Part shown: piece by piece, positions 1 through 6,038 of the stretch
How positions within the stretch are numbered: position 1 is the first letter of the stretch
Layout: every line of letters begins with the position of its first letter
Source: a delta proteobacterium ML8_F1
GTDB taxonomy: Bacteria; Bacillota; Clostridia; Peptostreptococcales; Acidaminobacteraceae
Length of the DNA stretch: 38,707 bases
Direction of reading: 5' to 3'
NCBI GenBank assembly: GCA_002029975.1
Contig: LQBE01000005.1
Span: forward strand, 37,719-76,425
Translations under genes and position numbers: made by a program
Notes under the pieces: model-generated
Database searches by the model: none
What the model was told of the DNA's origin: nothing
The model's input: the letters and a program-made list of their open reading frames with translations, nothing else

Positions 1-1
1 G

Positions 2-934
2 GATAAAAACGTCGAGGACGGATTTGAAATCTGGAAAAAAGAAAAGTGTGACAGTTTGGTTTCATTGGGCGGGGGGTCTTCCCATGACTGTGCCAAGGGC
101 ATCGGACTAGTGGCGTCAAACGGCGGAAAGATCCATGACTATGAAGGCATCGATCAATCTGAAAACCCCTTTGTGCCCTATGTGGCCATCAATACGACAG
201 CGGGTACGGCTTCAGAGATGACGCGGTTTTGCATCATCACCGACTCCAGCCGAAAAATAAAAATGGCGATTGTGGACTGGCGGGTTACGCCGGGCGCTTC
301 CATCAACGACCCTGACCTGATGGCAGGGATGCCTCCGGCTCTCACAGCGGCAACAGGAATGGACGCTCTGACCCACGCCATTGAAGCCTATGTTTCGACA
401 GCGGCGACTCCTCTTACGGATTCGGCAGCGCTCATGGCGATTGAACTCGTTTCAAAATACCTGCCGAAGGCTGTGGCAAACGGGGCGGATATGGAAGCCA
501 GAGAAAAAATGTCCTTTGCGCAGTTCCTCGCGGGGATGGCCTTCAACAATGCTTCCCTGGGCTATGTTCACGCCATGGCCCATCAACTCGGAGGCTTCTA
601 CAATCTGCCTCATGGGGTCTGCAATGCCATTTTGTTGCCGGTGGTTTCAAAGTTCAATGTAATTGGCGCCACGGAACGTTTTGGAGACATTGCCAGGGCA
701 ATGGGAGAAAACACGGCGGGACTCTCGTCACGGGAGGCTGCGGACGCTGCAATTGAGGCAATCAAGGCCCTTTCAGTGTCAGTGGGTATTCCAAAGGGAC
801 TCACTGAACTCGGCGTCAAGGAAAAGGATTTGGAAACCATGGCAGTCAATGCGAAGGCGGATGCCTGCCAGTTGACAAATCCAAGAACCGCCACCTTGCA
901 GGAGGTTGTTCAACTGTTTATGGAAGCCATGTAG
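2..934 (+). CDS. Iron-containing alcohol dehydrogenase, 5'-truncated by the window edge
   Basis: Fe-dependent (class III) alcohol dehydrogenase, which interconverts alcohols and aldehydes with NAD(H) in the cytoplasm. The frame is open from base 2, so the gene begins before the window; the first in-frame TTG (56) lies inside the conserved domain and is not the start. Visible are the nucleotide-binding [13 protein letters not shown], the [12 protein letters not shown] stretch, and the metal-binding region with [19 protein letters not shown] and [12 protein letters not shown], supplying the usual Asp and three His. About 310 of roughly 380 residues are present, so only the N-terminal part of the nucleotide-binding domain is missing. 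It ends at a strong terminator. Substrate (ethanol, butanol, 1,3-propanediol, lactaldehyde) cannot be told. Confidence 0.93.
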   Translation, partial: DKNVEDGFEIWKKEKCDSLVSLGGGSSHDCAKGIGLVASNGGKIHDYEGIDQSENPFVPYVAINTTAGTASEMTRFCIITDSSRKIKMAIVDWRVTPGASINDPDLMAGMPPALTAATGMDALTHAIEAYVSTAATPLTDSAALMAIELVSKYLPKAVANGADMEAREKMSFAQFLAGMAFNNASLGYVHAMAHQLGGFYNLPHGVCNAILLPVVSKFNVIGATERFGDIARAMGENTAGLSSREAADAAIEAIKALSVSVGIPKGLTELGVKEKDLETMAVNAKADACQLTNPRTATLQEVVQLFMEAM

Positions 935-948
935 GAGAAACTGCACAT

Positions 949-980
949 AAAAAGCCCGGATCATTTGATCCGGGCTTTTT
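949..980. terminator. Bidirectional hairpin terminator between alcohol dehydrogenase and glutaredoxin
   Basis: A perfect 14-bp inverted repeat (AAAAAGCCCGGATC, loop ATTT, GATCCGGGCTTTTT) with A-run on the left and T-run on the right. It can end both converging genes and overlaps the last codons of the minus-strand glutaredoxin gene. Confidence 0.88.
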
Positions 981-1203
981 CAATGGCCTGGATGATTTTT
1001 TCTTTGTGAAATCCCTGAACCATTTTCCCGCCGATGGCAAAGGCCGGGACGCCCAGGACTCCCTTGGCCACAAGTTCATGGCGTGCTCCCGGGGTTGTGG
1101 TGACATCCACTTCTTCAAAAGCAAGGCCTTGCTCCTTGAGAAAAGCCTTGGCAGCCTGACAATGGGGACAACCAAGGGTGGAATAGACAGTGATGGAAAC
1201 CAT
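961..1203 (-). CDS. Glutaredoxin-like protein (CPHC active site)
   Basis: Small thioredoxin-fold protein of 80 residues, the usual size of NrdH/glutaredoxin-like proteins. The active site CPHC is at residues 12-15 after a YSTLG strand, and the cis-proline motif GVPAF is near residue 53. It probably reduces disulfides or exchanges thiols in the cytoplasm. The start is ATG at 1203 because AGGAGGTGTTCCG precedes it at a good distance; the frame stays open 40 codons upstream but that part is not conserved-looking. It lies downstream of the sensor-hydrogenase operon on the same strand, separated by a likely terminator, so co-transcription is doubtful. Its true redox partner is unknown. Confidence 0.85.
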   Translation of the reverse strand: MVSITVYSTLGCPHCQAAKAFLKEQGLAFEEVDVTTTPGARHELVAKGVLGVPAFAIGGKMVQGFHKEKIIQAIEKARIK

Positions 1204-1311
1204 CGGAACACCTCCTGTAGATAGAGTATACCCCAAAATGGAAAATAATGACACCTCTATTTGCAAGAAGTATTCCGGCTGGCCGGGGTCCTGATCTAAA
1301 GCAAAGACGAA

Positions 1312-1337
1312 AGACCCCTTCAACTTTCAAGGGGTCT
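1312..1337 (-). terminator. Probable terminator at the end of the leftward signalling operon
   Basis: On the minus strand AGACCCCTT and AAGGGGTCT form a perfect 9-bp stem around an 8-base loop, followed by a broken T-rich tail. The hairpin overlaps the stop codon of the last ATPase gene. Confidence 0.6.
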
Positions 1338-1875
1338 GGATTGCTTTGACAGCATCTTGAATATAGGCTTCAATCCAGTCAAGGACTTTTTTCGAGTGAA
1401 AGGCCTCCCGGTCCTCGAGAATCTCAAGAAGGTCTCCGGTGCTGAGGCTGAAATGCGCCCTGCCTTTGCTATAGGTCAGGGTCAGCGAAAGCGATTCCCT
1501 TGACCCCAGGGCAGTGGTAAAGGTCAGTCCGAGATTGCCCAGAGGCGGTCGGTCGATATGGCTGAGGCCGAAGGTTGCTGTGACTTCAGTGCCCTTGCCG
1601 GGCTGGGATGCAATGGCAAACCCTCCTCCCGTCTGAAGGGCATTGGCCTTTAAAAGAGAGAGCCCCAGGCCTACTTTGCGCTCAGTCCGGGTGGTGAAAA
1701 AGGGATCCTGTACCTGTTGAAGGATTGCTTTGGACATGCCGATGCCATTGTCTTTTACAGTGAGTGTCAGGCGGTCGGCTTCGGGAAATTCTTCAATGAG
1801 CACCCAGATACTGGTGGCTTGTGCTTTGATGGCATTCTGGAGGATGTCCAGAAGATGAAGACTGAGATCTCTCAT
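1327..1875 (-). CDS. Histidine-kinase-like ATP-binding protein (HATPase only)
   Basis: A 182-residue protein holding a GHKL ATP-binding fold and no dimerisation/phospho-acceptor domain. The N box is near residues 8-22 (LLDILQNAIKAQATSI), the G1 box is DNGIGMS near 42-48, followed by FFTTR and the G2 box KVGLGLSLLKANA near 66-78. The remaining ~75 residues after the fold are not recognised. It is the last gene of the leftward six-gene set and starts 3 bp after the PHP gene ends. By family it could be an anti-sigma/switch kinase or a partner kinase, but no substrate is visible. Together with the second ATPase in this operon it suggests phosphorylation-based signalling linked to the hydrogenase homologue. 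Confidence 0.82.
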   Translation of the reverse strand: MRDLSLHLLDILQNAIKAQATSIWVLIEEFPEADRLTLTVKDNGIGMSKAILQQVQDPFFTTRTERKVGLGLSLLKANALQTGGGFAIASQPGKGTEVTATFGLSHIDRPPLGNLGLTFTTALGSRESLSLTLTYSKGRAHFSLSTGDLLEILEDREAFHSKKVLDWIEAYIQDAVKAIQTP

Positions 1876-1878
1876 GGG

Positions 1879-2562
1879 TCATTCTCCCTTCAAAGCCTCA
1901 AACACGGCAGGGATACTTCTTTCCCTGACTTGCAGAAAATGGATCCGCTCCGAAATATTTCCCAGGAAATGCGCATCCGAGTTTCTGAGTATTGTCAAAT
2001 CCGTTGGCAGGTCCGATTCAGGATTCTCCAGGGCGGCGAAGGACATCCCCTCAGGGAGAAAACCCAGCTGGGAGATGATGCCGTAGCTTTTGCGGTGGAC
2101 ATGGGCGGGGACTGAGAGCCCTCCAAAGGCGGCCGCTCTCTGGACAAGGGTTGAAAGCTTTATTGAAACCGGGAACAGGAGCCCATAGGGATACTCCGAG
2201 AGAATCTCATCCCCTTCTCCGAGGAGGAGCTGGGTTCCGAATCGTTCCCTGTCATGGGGGATGGTGCACAGGGAGGAATCCAGAGTCTTGAAAAAAGCTT
2301 CAAGGCTTTCAAGGGTTTCAAAATAGCACAGGATATGGATGTCCTCCAGGGTGTGGATTTCTATCCCCGGAAGAAAGAGGAGTCCCCTGGCTCTGGCAAG
2401 GGCGGCGGTGGATCTTGAATTTCCAATATGGTTGTGGTCAGTGACACTGATGAGGTCAAGTCCCTTTAAGAGGGCCATATTGACGATATTGTTGGGGGTC
2501 ATGGACTCATCGCCGCAGGGGGAGAGGGCGGAGTGGATATGCAGGTCATAGTAGAGTTTCAT
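1879..2562 (-). CDS. PHP-domain metal-dependent phosphoesterase
   Basis: PHP-family protein of 227 residues. The N-terminal metal motif DLHIHSALSPCGD (residues 5-17) and later VTDHNHIGN (about 43-51), PGIEIHTLEDIHILCYF (about 66-82), and the C-terminal NSDAHFLGNI (about 195-204) are the classic PHP metal ligands. Members hydrolyse phosphoesters such as nucleoside 3',5'-bisphosphates or short oligonucleotides (YciV/TrpH-like). ATG at 2562 was chosen because it sits directly before the PHP motif; the frame is open 14 codons further up. The ribosome site is weak and the gene starts only 7 bp after the DRTGG gene, so translational coupling is likely. Its role in this operon is unknown; turnover of a signalling nucleotide is a guess. 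Confidence 0.88.
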   Translation of the reverse strand: MKLYYDLHIHSALSPCGDESMTPNNIVNMALLKGLDLISVTDHNHIGNSRSTAALARARGLLFLPGIEIHTLEDIHILCYFETLESLEAFFKTLDSSLCTIPHDRERFGTQLLLGEGDEILSEYPYGLLFPVSIKLSTLVQRAAAFGGLSVPAHVHRKSYGIISQLGFLPEGMSFAALENPESDLPTDLTILRNSDAHFLGNISERIHFLQVRERSIPAVFEALKGE

Positions 2563-2569
2563 TTTGCTG

Positions 2570-2893
2570 TCACTGGCAGAAGAGCTGCATAATCTCAAAA
2601 GCATCCAGGGGAGTGGATAGCAGGGGGATATTGTTGGCGGCAGCCTTTAGGAGGGTTTCCTCATCGGGTTTCAAGGACTCCGGCAGGATGATGCAGCTGA
2701 ACTCTAAAAGGGAAGCCACGGCAACGATATTGCTGTGGGTCTGGACGGTAATCCAGCCGTCACCGCCCTGCCCCCTGGCCATGACCCAGCTGAGAAGGTC
2801 GCAGCTTCGGATATAGGTAATGGCAGTTTCAGCCGATACTTCAGGGGTAAGGTATTCGAAATGATGATGCCGGATCAAATCAGAGACTTTCAT
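2570..2893 (-). CDS. DRTGG-domain protein, second copy in operon
   Basis: A 107-residue protein that looks like a stand-alone DRTGG-type regulatory domain (segment WVMARGQGGDGWITVQTHSNIVAVA, then ILPESLKPDEETLLKAAANNIPLLST). DRTGG domains usually sit beside CBS domains or in phosphotransacetylase and bind nucleotides or small effectors. ATG at 2893 follows GGAGGTCGAAGAA, fixing the start, and overlaps the 3' end of the hydrogenase-like gene by 14 bp. The exact DRTGG signature is not present, so the assignment rests on overall pattern and on the related protein at 4562-4909. Likely a sensory or adaptor module for the operon. Confidence 0.7.
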   Translation of the reverse strand: MKVSDLIRHHHFEYLTPEVSAETAITYIRSCDLLSWVMARGQGGDGWITVQTHSNIVAVASLLEFSCIILPESLKPDEETLLKAAANNIPLLSTPLDAFEIMQLFCQ

Positions 2894-4136
2894 TTCTTCG
2901 ACCTCCTTGGAGTTTTTGAAATACGCAGTCAGAGAGACTGGCTTTTTTTTGAACGATATCCTCGGCGAGGGACCGACAGGAGGGACACCCGCAGGCGCCA
3001 CAGTCAATTCCCGGGAGTTCCGCCACAAGCCTGTCTATCCGGGTCATTTTTTCCATGGCCACGGTTAAATCCTTGTCCAGTCCCAGGATATCCAGGGGTT
3101 CGATTTCGAGATCCCAGAGCAGGGCGTTGAAATCAAAATTGTCCTCGATTTCCCCGGTGTCGATGGGACTCAGACCCCGGGTCCGCGACTCGACCCGGTA
3201 CCTGGCAATAAAGGGGTTCTCCACATTGAGGGGACCGCCGACACAACCGCCGATACAGGCATAGGTCTCAATGAATTGAATCCCTGAAAGCTTGCCCAGT
3301 TCAGCCATGTCCAGAATTTTAGCCACCTCGTCAATACCGTCCACCTTGATGGAGGCCTCGATTTCTGAGGTGAGGGACTGCCCTCCCAGGATTGACCAGC
3401 TTTCTCCCAGGTACACGGGAGTGACGTGTTGGTCATAGTCCTCCCGGTGGGAGAGAATCTGCATCAACAGAGGATAGAGGCTTTGAGTGGAGAGAGCGCC
3501 GTCCAGGGAAGACTTTTTGAGGCCGAGGGGTTTTTTGATGCTGGTGATTTTGGCGGGGCACTGGGAAATGTAGAAAATGCCAATCGAACCTTCCGGATGC
3601 GCTGCAGCCGAATTTTCTTTATAAAGCCTGGCGGCAACCTCCATGGGGGTTTCAATGGGAATGATGTTTTTGATCAGTTCCGGGTTCTTCAGCTGAATCA
3701 ACCGGGTAATGGCGGGACAGTAGGTTGAAATCATGGGTTTCTCCTGGAAGGGATCTTCACTGAGATTTCCAAGGTGGTAGGCAATGACTTCAGCATAGTA
3801 GGACTGGTCGATGATGGCATCAAAGCCCAGGGTTTTCAGGGCGTTGTCAACCTTGGTTTTTGAAAAGTTTCCTGGAAACTGGGAGTAAAAGGACATGGAA
3901 GGCATAGCCACCTTGAAATCATAGGCCTCAAGGTCCTTCAGGGTGTCCGTCACTGCGGATTTTGCGCCGTAAGGACAGACCCTGATGCAGACACCGCAGT
4001 CAATACATTTTTCAGGGGTGATATGGGCCTTGCCGTCAATGACCCGGATGGCCTGGGTGGGACAATTCTGCATGCAGACAGTGCAGCCTGTGCATTTTTC
4101 TTCCATTAATATAACGGAATGATAATAATCAGCCAT
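2880..4136 (-). CDS. [FeFe] hydrogenase-like iron-sulfur protein, probable H2/redox sensor (HydS-like, no PAS)
   Basis: A 418-residue protein built as: two [4Fe-4S] ferredoxin motifs (C15/18/21/25 and C44/47/50/54), an [FeFe] hydrogenase large-subunit domain (about 75-350), and a C-terminal Fes-type [4Fe-4S] motif (C379, C382, C387, C404). The four H-cluster ligands are kept: C140 (STYCP), C193 (SQCPAK), C294 and C298 (TYACIGGCVGG). The proton-relay Cys before C140 is Tyr139, and the Glu expected after the CxxK motif is Ser199. Loss of that relay fits a sensory rather than catalytic hydrogenase. Known sensory HydS proteins usually carry a PAS domain, absent here; two separate ATPases in the operon may replace its output. 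Start ATG 4136. Confidence 0.86.
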   Translation of the reverse strand: MADYYHSVILMEEKCTGCTVCMQNCPTQAIRVIDGKAHITPEKCIDCGVCIRVCPYGAKSAVTDTLKDLEAYDFKVAMPSMSFYSQFPGNFSKTKVDNALKTLGFDAIIDQSYYAEVIAYHLGNLSEDPFQEKPMISTYCPAITRLIQLKNPELIKNIIPIETPMEVAARLYKENSAAAHPEGSIGIFYISQCPAKITSIKKPLGLKKSSLDGALSTQSLYPLLMQILSHREDYDQHVTPVYLGESWSILGGQSLTSEIEASIKVDGIDEVAKILDMAELGKLSGIQFIETYACIGGCVGGPLNVENPFIARYRVESRTRGLSPIDTGEIEDNFDFNALLWDLEIEPLDILGLDKDLTVAMEKMTRIDRLVAELPGIDCGACGCPSCRSLAEDIVQKKASLSDCVFQKLQGGRRNESL

Positions 4137-4148
4137 AGCAATTCCTTT

Positions 4149-4559
4149 CTAGATAGTGAGGGTCATGACCACACAGGTTTTCCCCCCGGGATTCGAGGTG
4201 ATATCAAAGGTGTCAGCGCAGCGTCTCATATTTGGAAGCCCCATCCCCGCGCCAAAGCCCATTTCTCTGATTTCATGGGGAGCGGTGGAGTATCCCTCCT
4301 TCATGGCCAGGTCGATGTTTTCAATACCGGGGCCTTGGTCCAGTGCCGTGATGGTAATCAGCCCCGGTTCGATATCCAGAAGAATCTTGCCGCCCTCGGA
4401 GTGGATGGCGATGTTCATCTCAGCCTCGTAGGCCATGATTGAGGCCTTGCGGATGATTTTTGAATCGATTCCGAGGAGCTTCAAGGTTTTTTTGGTGTTT
4501 GAGGAGGCCTCTCCCGCGGTGGTGAAATTTTGAGTGGTAACCGTGTATTCAAAGCGCAT
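4149..4559 (-). CDS. RsbW-like serine kinase / anti-sigma-type ATPase
   Basis: A 136-residue GHKL ATPase resembling RsbW/SpoIIAB-type switch kinases. Residues about 38-52 (IRKASIMAYEAEMNIAIHS) form the N box, ALDQGPGIENIDLAM about 72-86 the G1 box, and GFGAGMGLPNMRRCAD about 100-115 the G2 box. Such proteins phosphorylate an anti-sigma-factor antagonist or bind a sigma factor; neither partner is encoded here. It starts 2 bp after the first DRTGG gene and ends 12 bp before the hydrogenase homologue, so these three are translated as a block. The likely reading is that it is the output or partner kinase of the sensor hydrogenase; that link is inference from position. Confidence 0.84.
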   Translation of the reverse strand: MRFEYTVTTQNFTTAGEASSNTKKTLKLLGIDSKIIRKASIMAYEAEMNIAIHSEGGKILLDIEPGLITITALDQGPGIENIDLAMKEGYSTAPHEIREMGFGAGMGLPNMRRCADTFDITSNPGGKTCVVMTLTI

Positions 4560-4561
4560 CC

Positions 4562-4909
4562 CTAGTCAATTCCTCTCAGTCCCTTTTCAAAGAGAATGCC
4601 CGCCGCATCGAACATTGAAGCTTTGGTGCTGAGGAGGGTAATGCCCTGGTTGTCGGCAAGTTCAACCACCTCATCTGCAGGGACTTTGCCCCTGACGAAC
4701 ACAATCAGCTTCAAATCAATCATCTCGGCCGTTCGAATCACCTGCTGATTGACCAGCCCTGTGATGAGAACCGTTGTCTCGTCATGGATGAAGGCCAGAA
4801 CGTCACTCATCAGATCACTGCCGAAGGCTTTTTCGTAGTTTCTATTCAATTCAAAGGATGTATTGAGTATGTCGCAGTCTAGCAGTTCAATAATTTCACG
4901 CAGTTCCAC
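4562..4909 (-). CDS. DRTGG-domain protein, first gene of leftward operon
   Basis: A 115-residue protein resembling a single DRTGG domain: MELREIIELLDCDIL, then VLITGLVNQQVIRTAEMIDLKLIVFVRGKVPADEVVELADNQGITLLST. The pattern is strand-helix-strand with a hydrophobic core typical of these effector-binding modules. The start is GTG at 4909, preceded by GGAGGTCCC. It is the first gene after the divergent promoter, with a Rex-like box between the -10 element and the ribosome site. With the copy at 2570-2893 the operon carries two such modules, perhaps forming a heterodimeric sensor for a nucleotide; this is inference. Confidence 0.76.
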   Translation of the reverse strand: MELREIIELLDCDILNTSFELNRNYEKAFGSDLMSDVLAFIHDETTVLITGLVNQQVIRTAEMIDLKLIVFVRGKVPADEVVELADNQGITLLSTKASMFDAAGILFEKGLRGID

Positions 4910-4922
4910 GGGACCTCCAAAT

Positions 4923-4940
4923 TAGTTAAATATTTAACAT
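4923..4940. promoter_or_regulatory. Rex-like operator box 1 (at leftward promoter start site)
   Basis: TAGTTAAATATTTAACAT contains a 14-bp perfect palindrome (4925-4938) and matches the Rex consensus TTGTTAA-N4-TTAACAA at 12 of 14 fixed bases. It lies just downstream of the leftward -10 element, over the predicted transcription start. Rex represses fermentation and hydrogenase genes when NADH/NAD+ is low. Confidence 0.68.
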
Positions 4941-4941
4941 G

Positions 4942-4970
4942 ATTATAACAAGCTTGTGCCGCCAATTCAA
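4942..4970 (-). promoter_or_regulatory. Sigma-A-type promoter for the leftward sensor operon
   Basis: On the minus strand TTGAAT (4970-4965), a 17-bp spacer and TATAAT (4947-4942) form a good housekeeping promoter, 33 bp before the GTG start at 4909. Rex-like box 1 overlaps the expected start point. Confidence 0.62.
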
Positions 4971-5006
4971 GCAAAAAACACGGTGTTTTGATTAATTTGA
5001 AAAAGA

Positions 5007-5024
5007 TTGTGAAATATTTAATTT
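5007..5024. promoter_or_regulatory. Rex-like operator box 2 (between the two promoters)
   Basis: TTGTGAAATATTTAATTT matches TTGTTAA-N4-TTAACAA at 10 of 14 fixed bases, with the same ATAT centre as box 1. It lies upstream of the hndA -35 element, about 67 bp from box 1. Confidence 0.5.
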
Positions 5025-5029
5025 ATGTG

Positions 5030-5047
5030 TTGTTAAAGTATTCACAT
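5030..5047. promoter_or_regulatory. Rex-like operator box 3 (over the hndA -35 element)
   Basis: TTGTTAAAGTATTCACAT has a perfect left half-site TTGTTAA and a 5/7 right half-site. Its right half coincides with the -35 hexamer TTCACA of the hndA promoter, a position where bound Rex would block RNA polymerase. Confidence 0.55.
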
Positions 5048-5069
5048 TCAAATGCAAATCATGTATAAT
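5041..5069 (+). promoter_or_regulatory. Promoter of the hndABCD hydrogenase operon
   Basis: TTCACA (5041-5046), a 17-bp spacer and a perfect TATAAT (5064-5069), followed after 45 bp by the TTG start of hndA with GAGGAGGG. Eleven of twelve core bases match the sigma-A consensus. Confidence 0.75.
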
Positions 5070-5114
5070 ACCAGTGAAATGAATCAGAATGATTCGCGTT
5101 GAGGAGGGAAAGTT

Positions 5115-5645
5115 TTGAAAAATGCCAAGGATCGTTTGGTGGAACTGAACACAGAACTTTTGGACCAGGAAAAACTGTCAGTCTTGGAAGGCTATATTGA
5201 GGGCTTAGAGGATAAAGCGGGCAGTCTTATTCATGTGCTTCACAAGGCACAGGGACTGTTCGGCTATTTGCCGGAGAATCTCCAGCTTCATGTCGCAAGG
5301 AAGATGGATCTTCCTGCGGCAAAGGTCAATGGCGTGGTGAGCTTCTATTCTTTTTTCACTCAGGAACCCAGGGGAAAGCATACCATCAGCCTGTGCATGG
5401 GGACGGCCTGTTTTGTCAAGGGGGCGGACAAGATATTCAAGACGCTCAAGGACCAGCTGGGAGTCGAAAACAACAAAATGACCGAGGACGGGCTGTTCAC
5501 CCTGAAGGATATACGCTGTGTAGGCGCCTGCGGTCTGGCCCCGGTGATGCTGGTGGATGACAAGGTGTACGGCCATGTCAAGGCTGAAGATATCCAAAGG
5601 ATACTGCAAAAATATCGTGACGAGGAGGATTCCAATGGCCATTAA
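5115..5645 (+). CDS. hndA: [FeFe] hydrogenase NuoE-like [2Fe-2S] subunit (HndA/HydC)
   Basis: The 176-residue NuoE-like subunit of an NAD(P)-linked, soluble [FeFe] hydrogenase. It has a helical N-terminal region (LIHVLHKAQGLFGYLP, about 38-53) and a thioredoxin-like [2Fe-2S] domain with ligands C94, C99, C135 and C139 (CMGTAC and CVGAC). It passes electrons with the flavin subunit. Translation starts at TTG 5115, six bases after GAGGAGGG. It is first in an operon with the order NuoE-like, small [2Fe-2S], NuoF-like, hydrogenase, which is that of hndABCD of Desulfovibrio and of related clostridial HydABC enzymes. Rex-like boxes at the promoter suggest control by the NADH/NAD+ ratio. Confidence 0.93.
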   Translation: MKNAKDRLVELNTELLDQEKLSVLEGYIEGLEDKAGSLIHVLHKAQGLFGYLPENLQLHVARKMDLPAAKVNGVVSFYSFFTQEPRGKHTISLCMGTACFVKGADKIFKTLKDQLGVENNKMTEDGLFTLKDIRCVGACGLAPVMLVDDKVYGHVKAEDIQRILQKYRDEEDSNGH

Positions 5646-6027
5646 ATCCCTTGAGGAATTGAAGAAAATCAGAGAGGCTTCCAAGAAAAAGGTCGACCTT
5701 CGGGAAAAGGGAGAAAGTACCGAGGGCATGACAGAAATCCTTATCGGCATGGCGACCTGTGGCATTGCGGCAGGTGCCAGGGAAACAATGAAGGCACTCT
5801 ATGAAGCCATTGATGAAGCCGGACTGGACAATGTCAGAATCATCCAGGTGGGATGCATGGGCTATTGTCATTCTGAACCGACGGTTCAGGTGAGCCAGCC
5901 TTCAAAGGCGCCGGTGCTTTATGGCAAGGTCGATGAGCAGATTGCCAGAGAAATCATAACCAAACATATTCTGAAGGATGAATTCATCGATGATCATCTT
6001 TTGAACAAGACTTTTGTCAAAGCATAG
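5635..6027 (+). CDS. hndB: Small [2Fe-2S] ferredoxin-like hydrogenase subunit (HndB)
   Basis: A 130-residue thioredoxin-fold iron-sulfur protein typical of HndB: ATCGIAAGARE with C42, then GCMGYCHSEP with C74 and C78. It likely serves as an electron-transfer subunit of the hydrogenase complex. ATG at 5635 was chosen because GAGGAGG precedes it by seven bases and the upstream open frame only repeats hndA sequence in another register. It overlaps the end of hndA by 11 bp, indicating coupled translation. Only three cysteines fall in the obvious cluster motifs, so the fourth cluster ligand is unclear. In Acetobacterium-type operons the equivalent position holds other small genes. Confidence 0.9.
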   Translation: MAIKSLEELKKIREASKKKVDLREKGESTEGMTEILIGMATCGIAAGARETMKALYEAIDEAGLDNVRIIQVGCMGYCHSEPTVQVSQPSKAPVLYGKVDEQIAREIITKHILKDEFIDDHLLNKTFVKA

Positions 6028-6038
6028 GAGGCTCAAAC

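Noticed and set aside
56-934. TTG at 56 as the start of the alcohol dehydrogenase
   Set aside because: The frame is open to base 2 and the residues before 56 ([18 protein letters not shown]) fit the family, so the gene starts outside the window.
2880-4136. A second catalytic hydrogenase
   Set aside because: The relay Cys and Glu are replaced, and there is no NADH- or ferredoxin-type partner gene in its operon, so a sensor role is preferred.
5205-5765. Long minus-strand open frame opposite hndA/hndB
   Set aside because: Antisense shadow of two well-recognised hydrogenase genes; no ribosome site and no recognisable domain.
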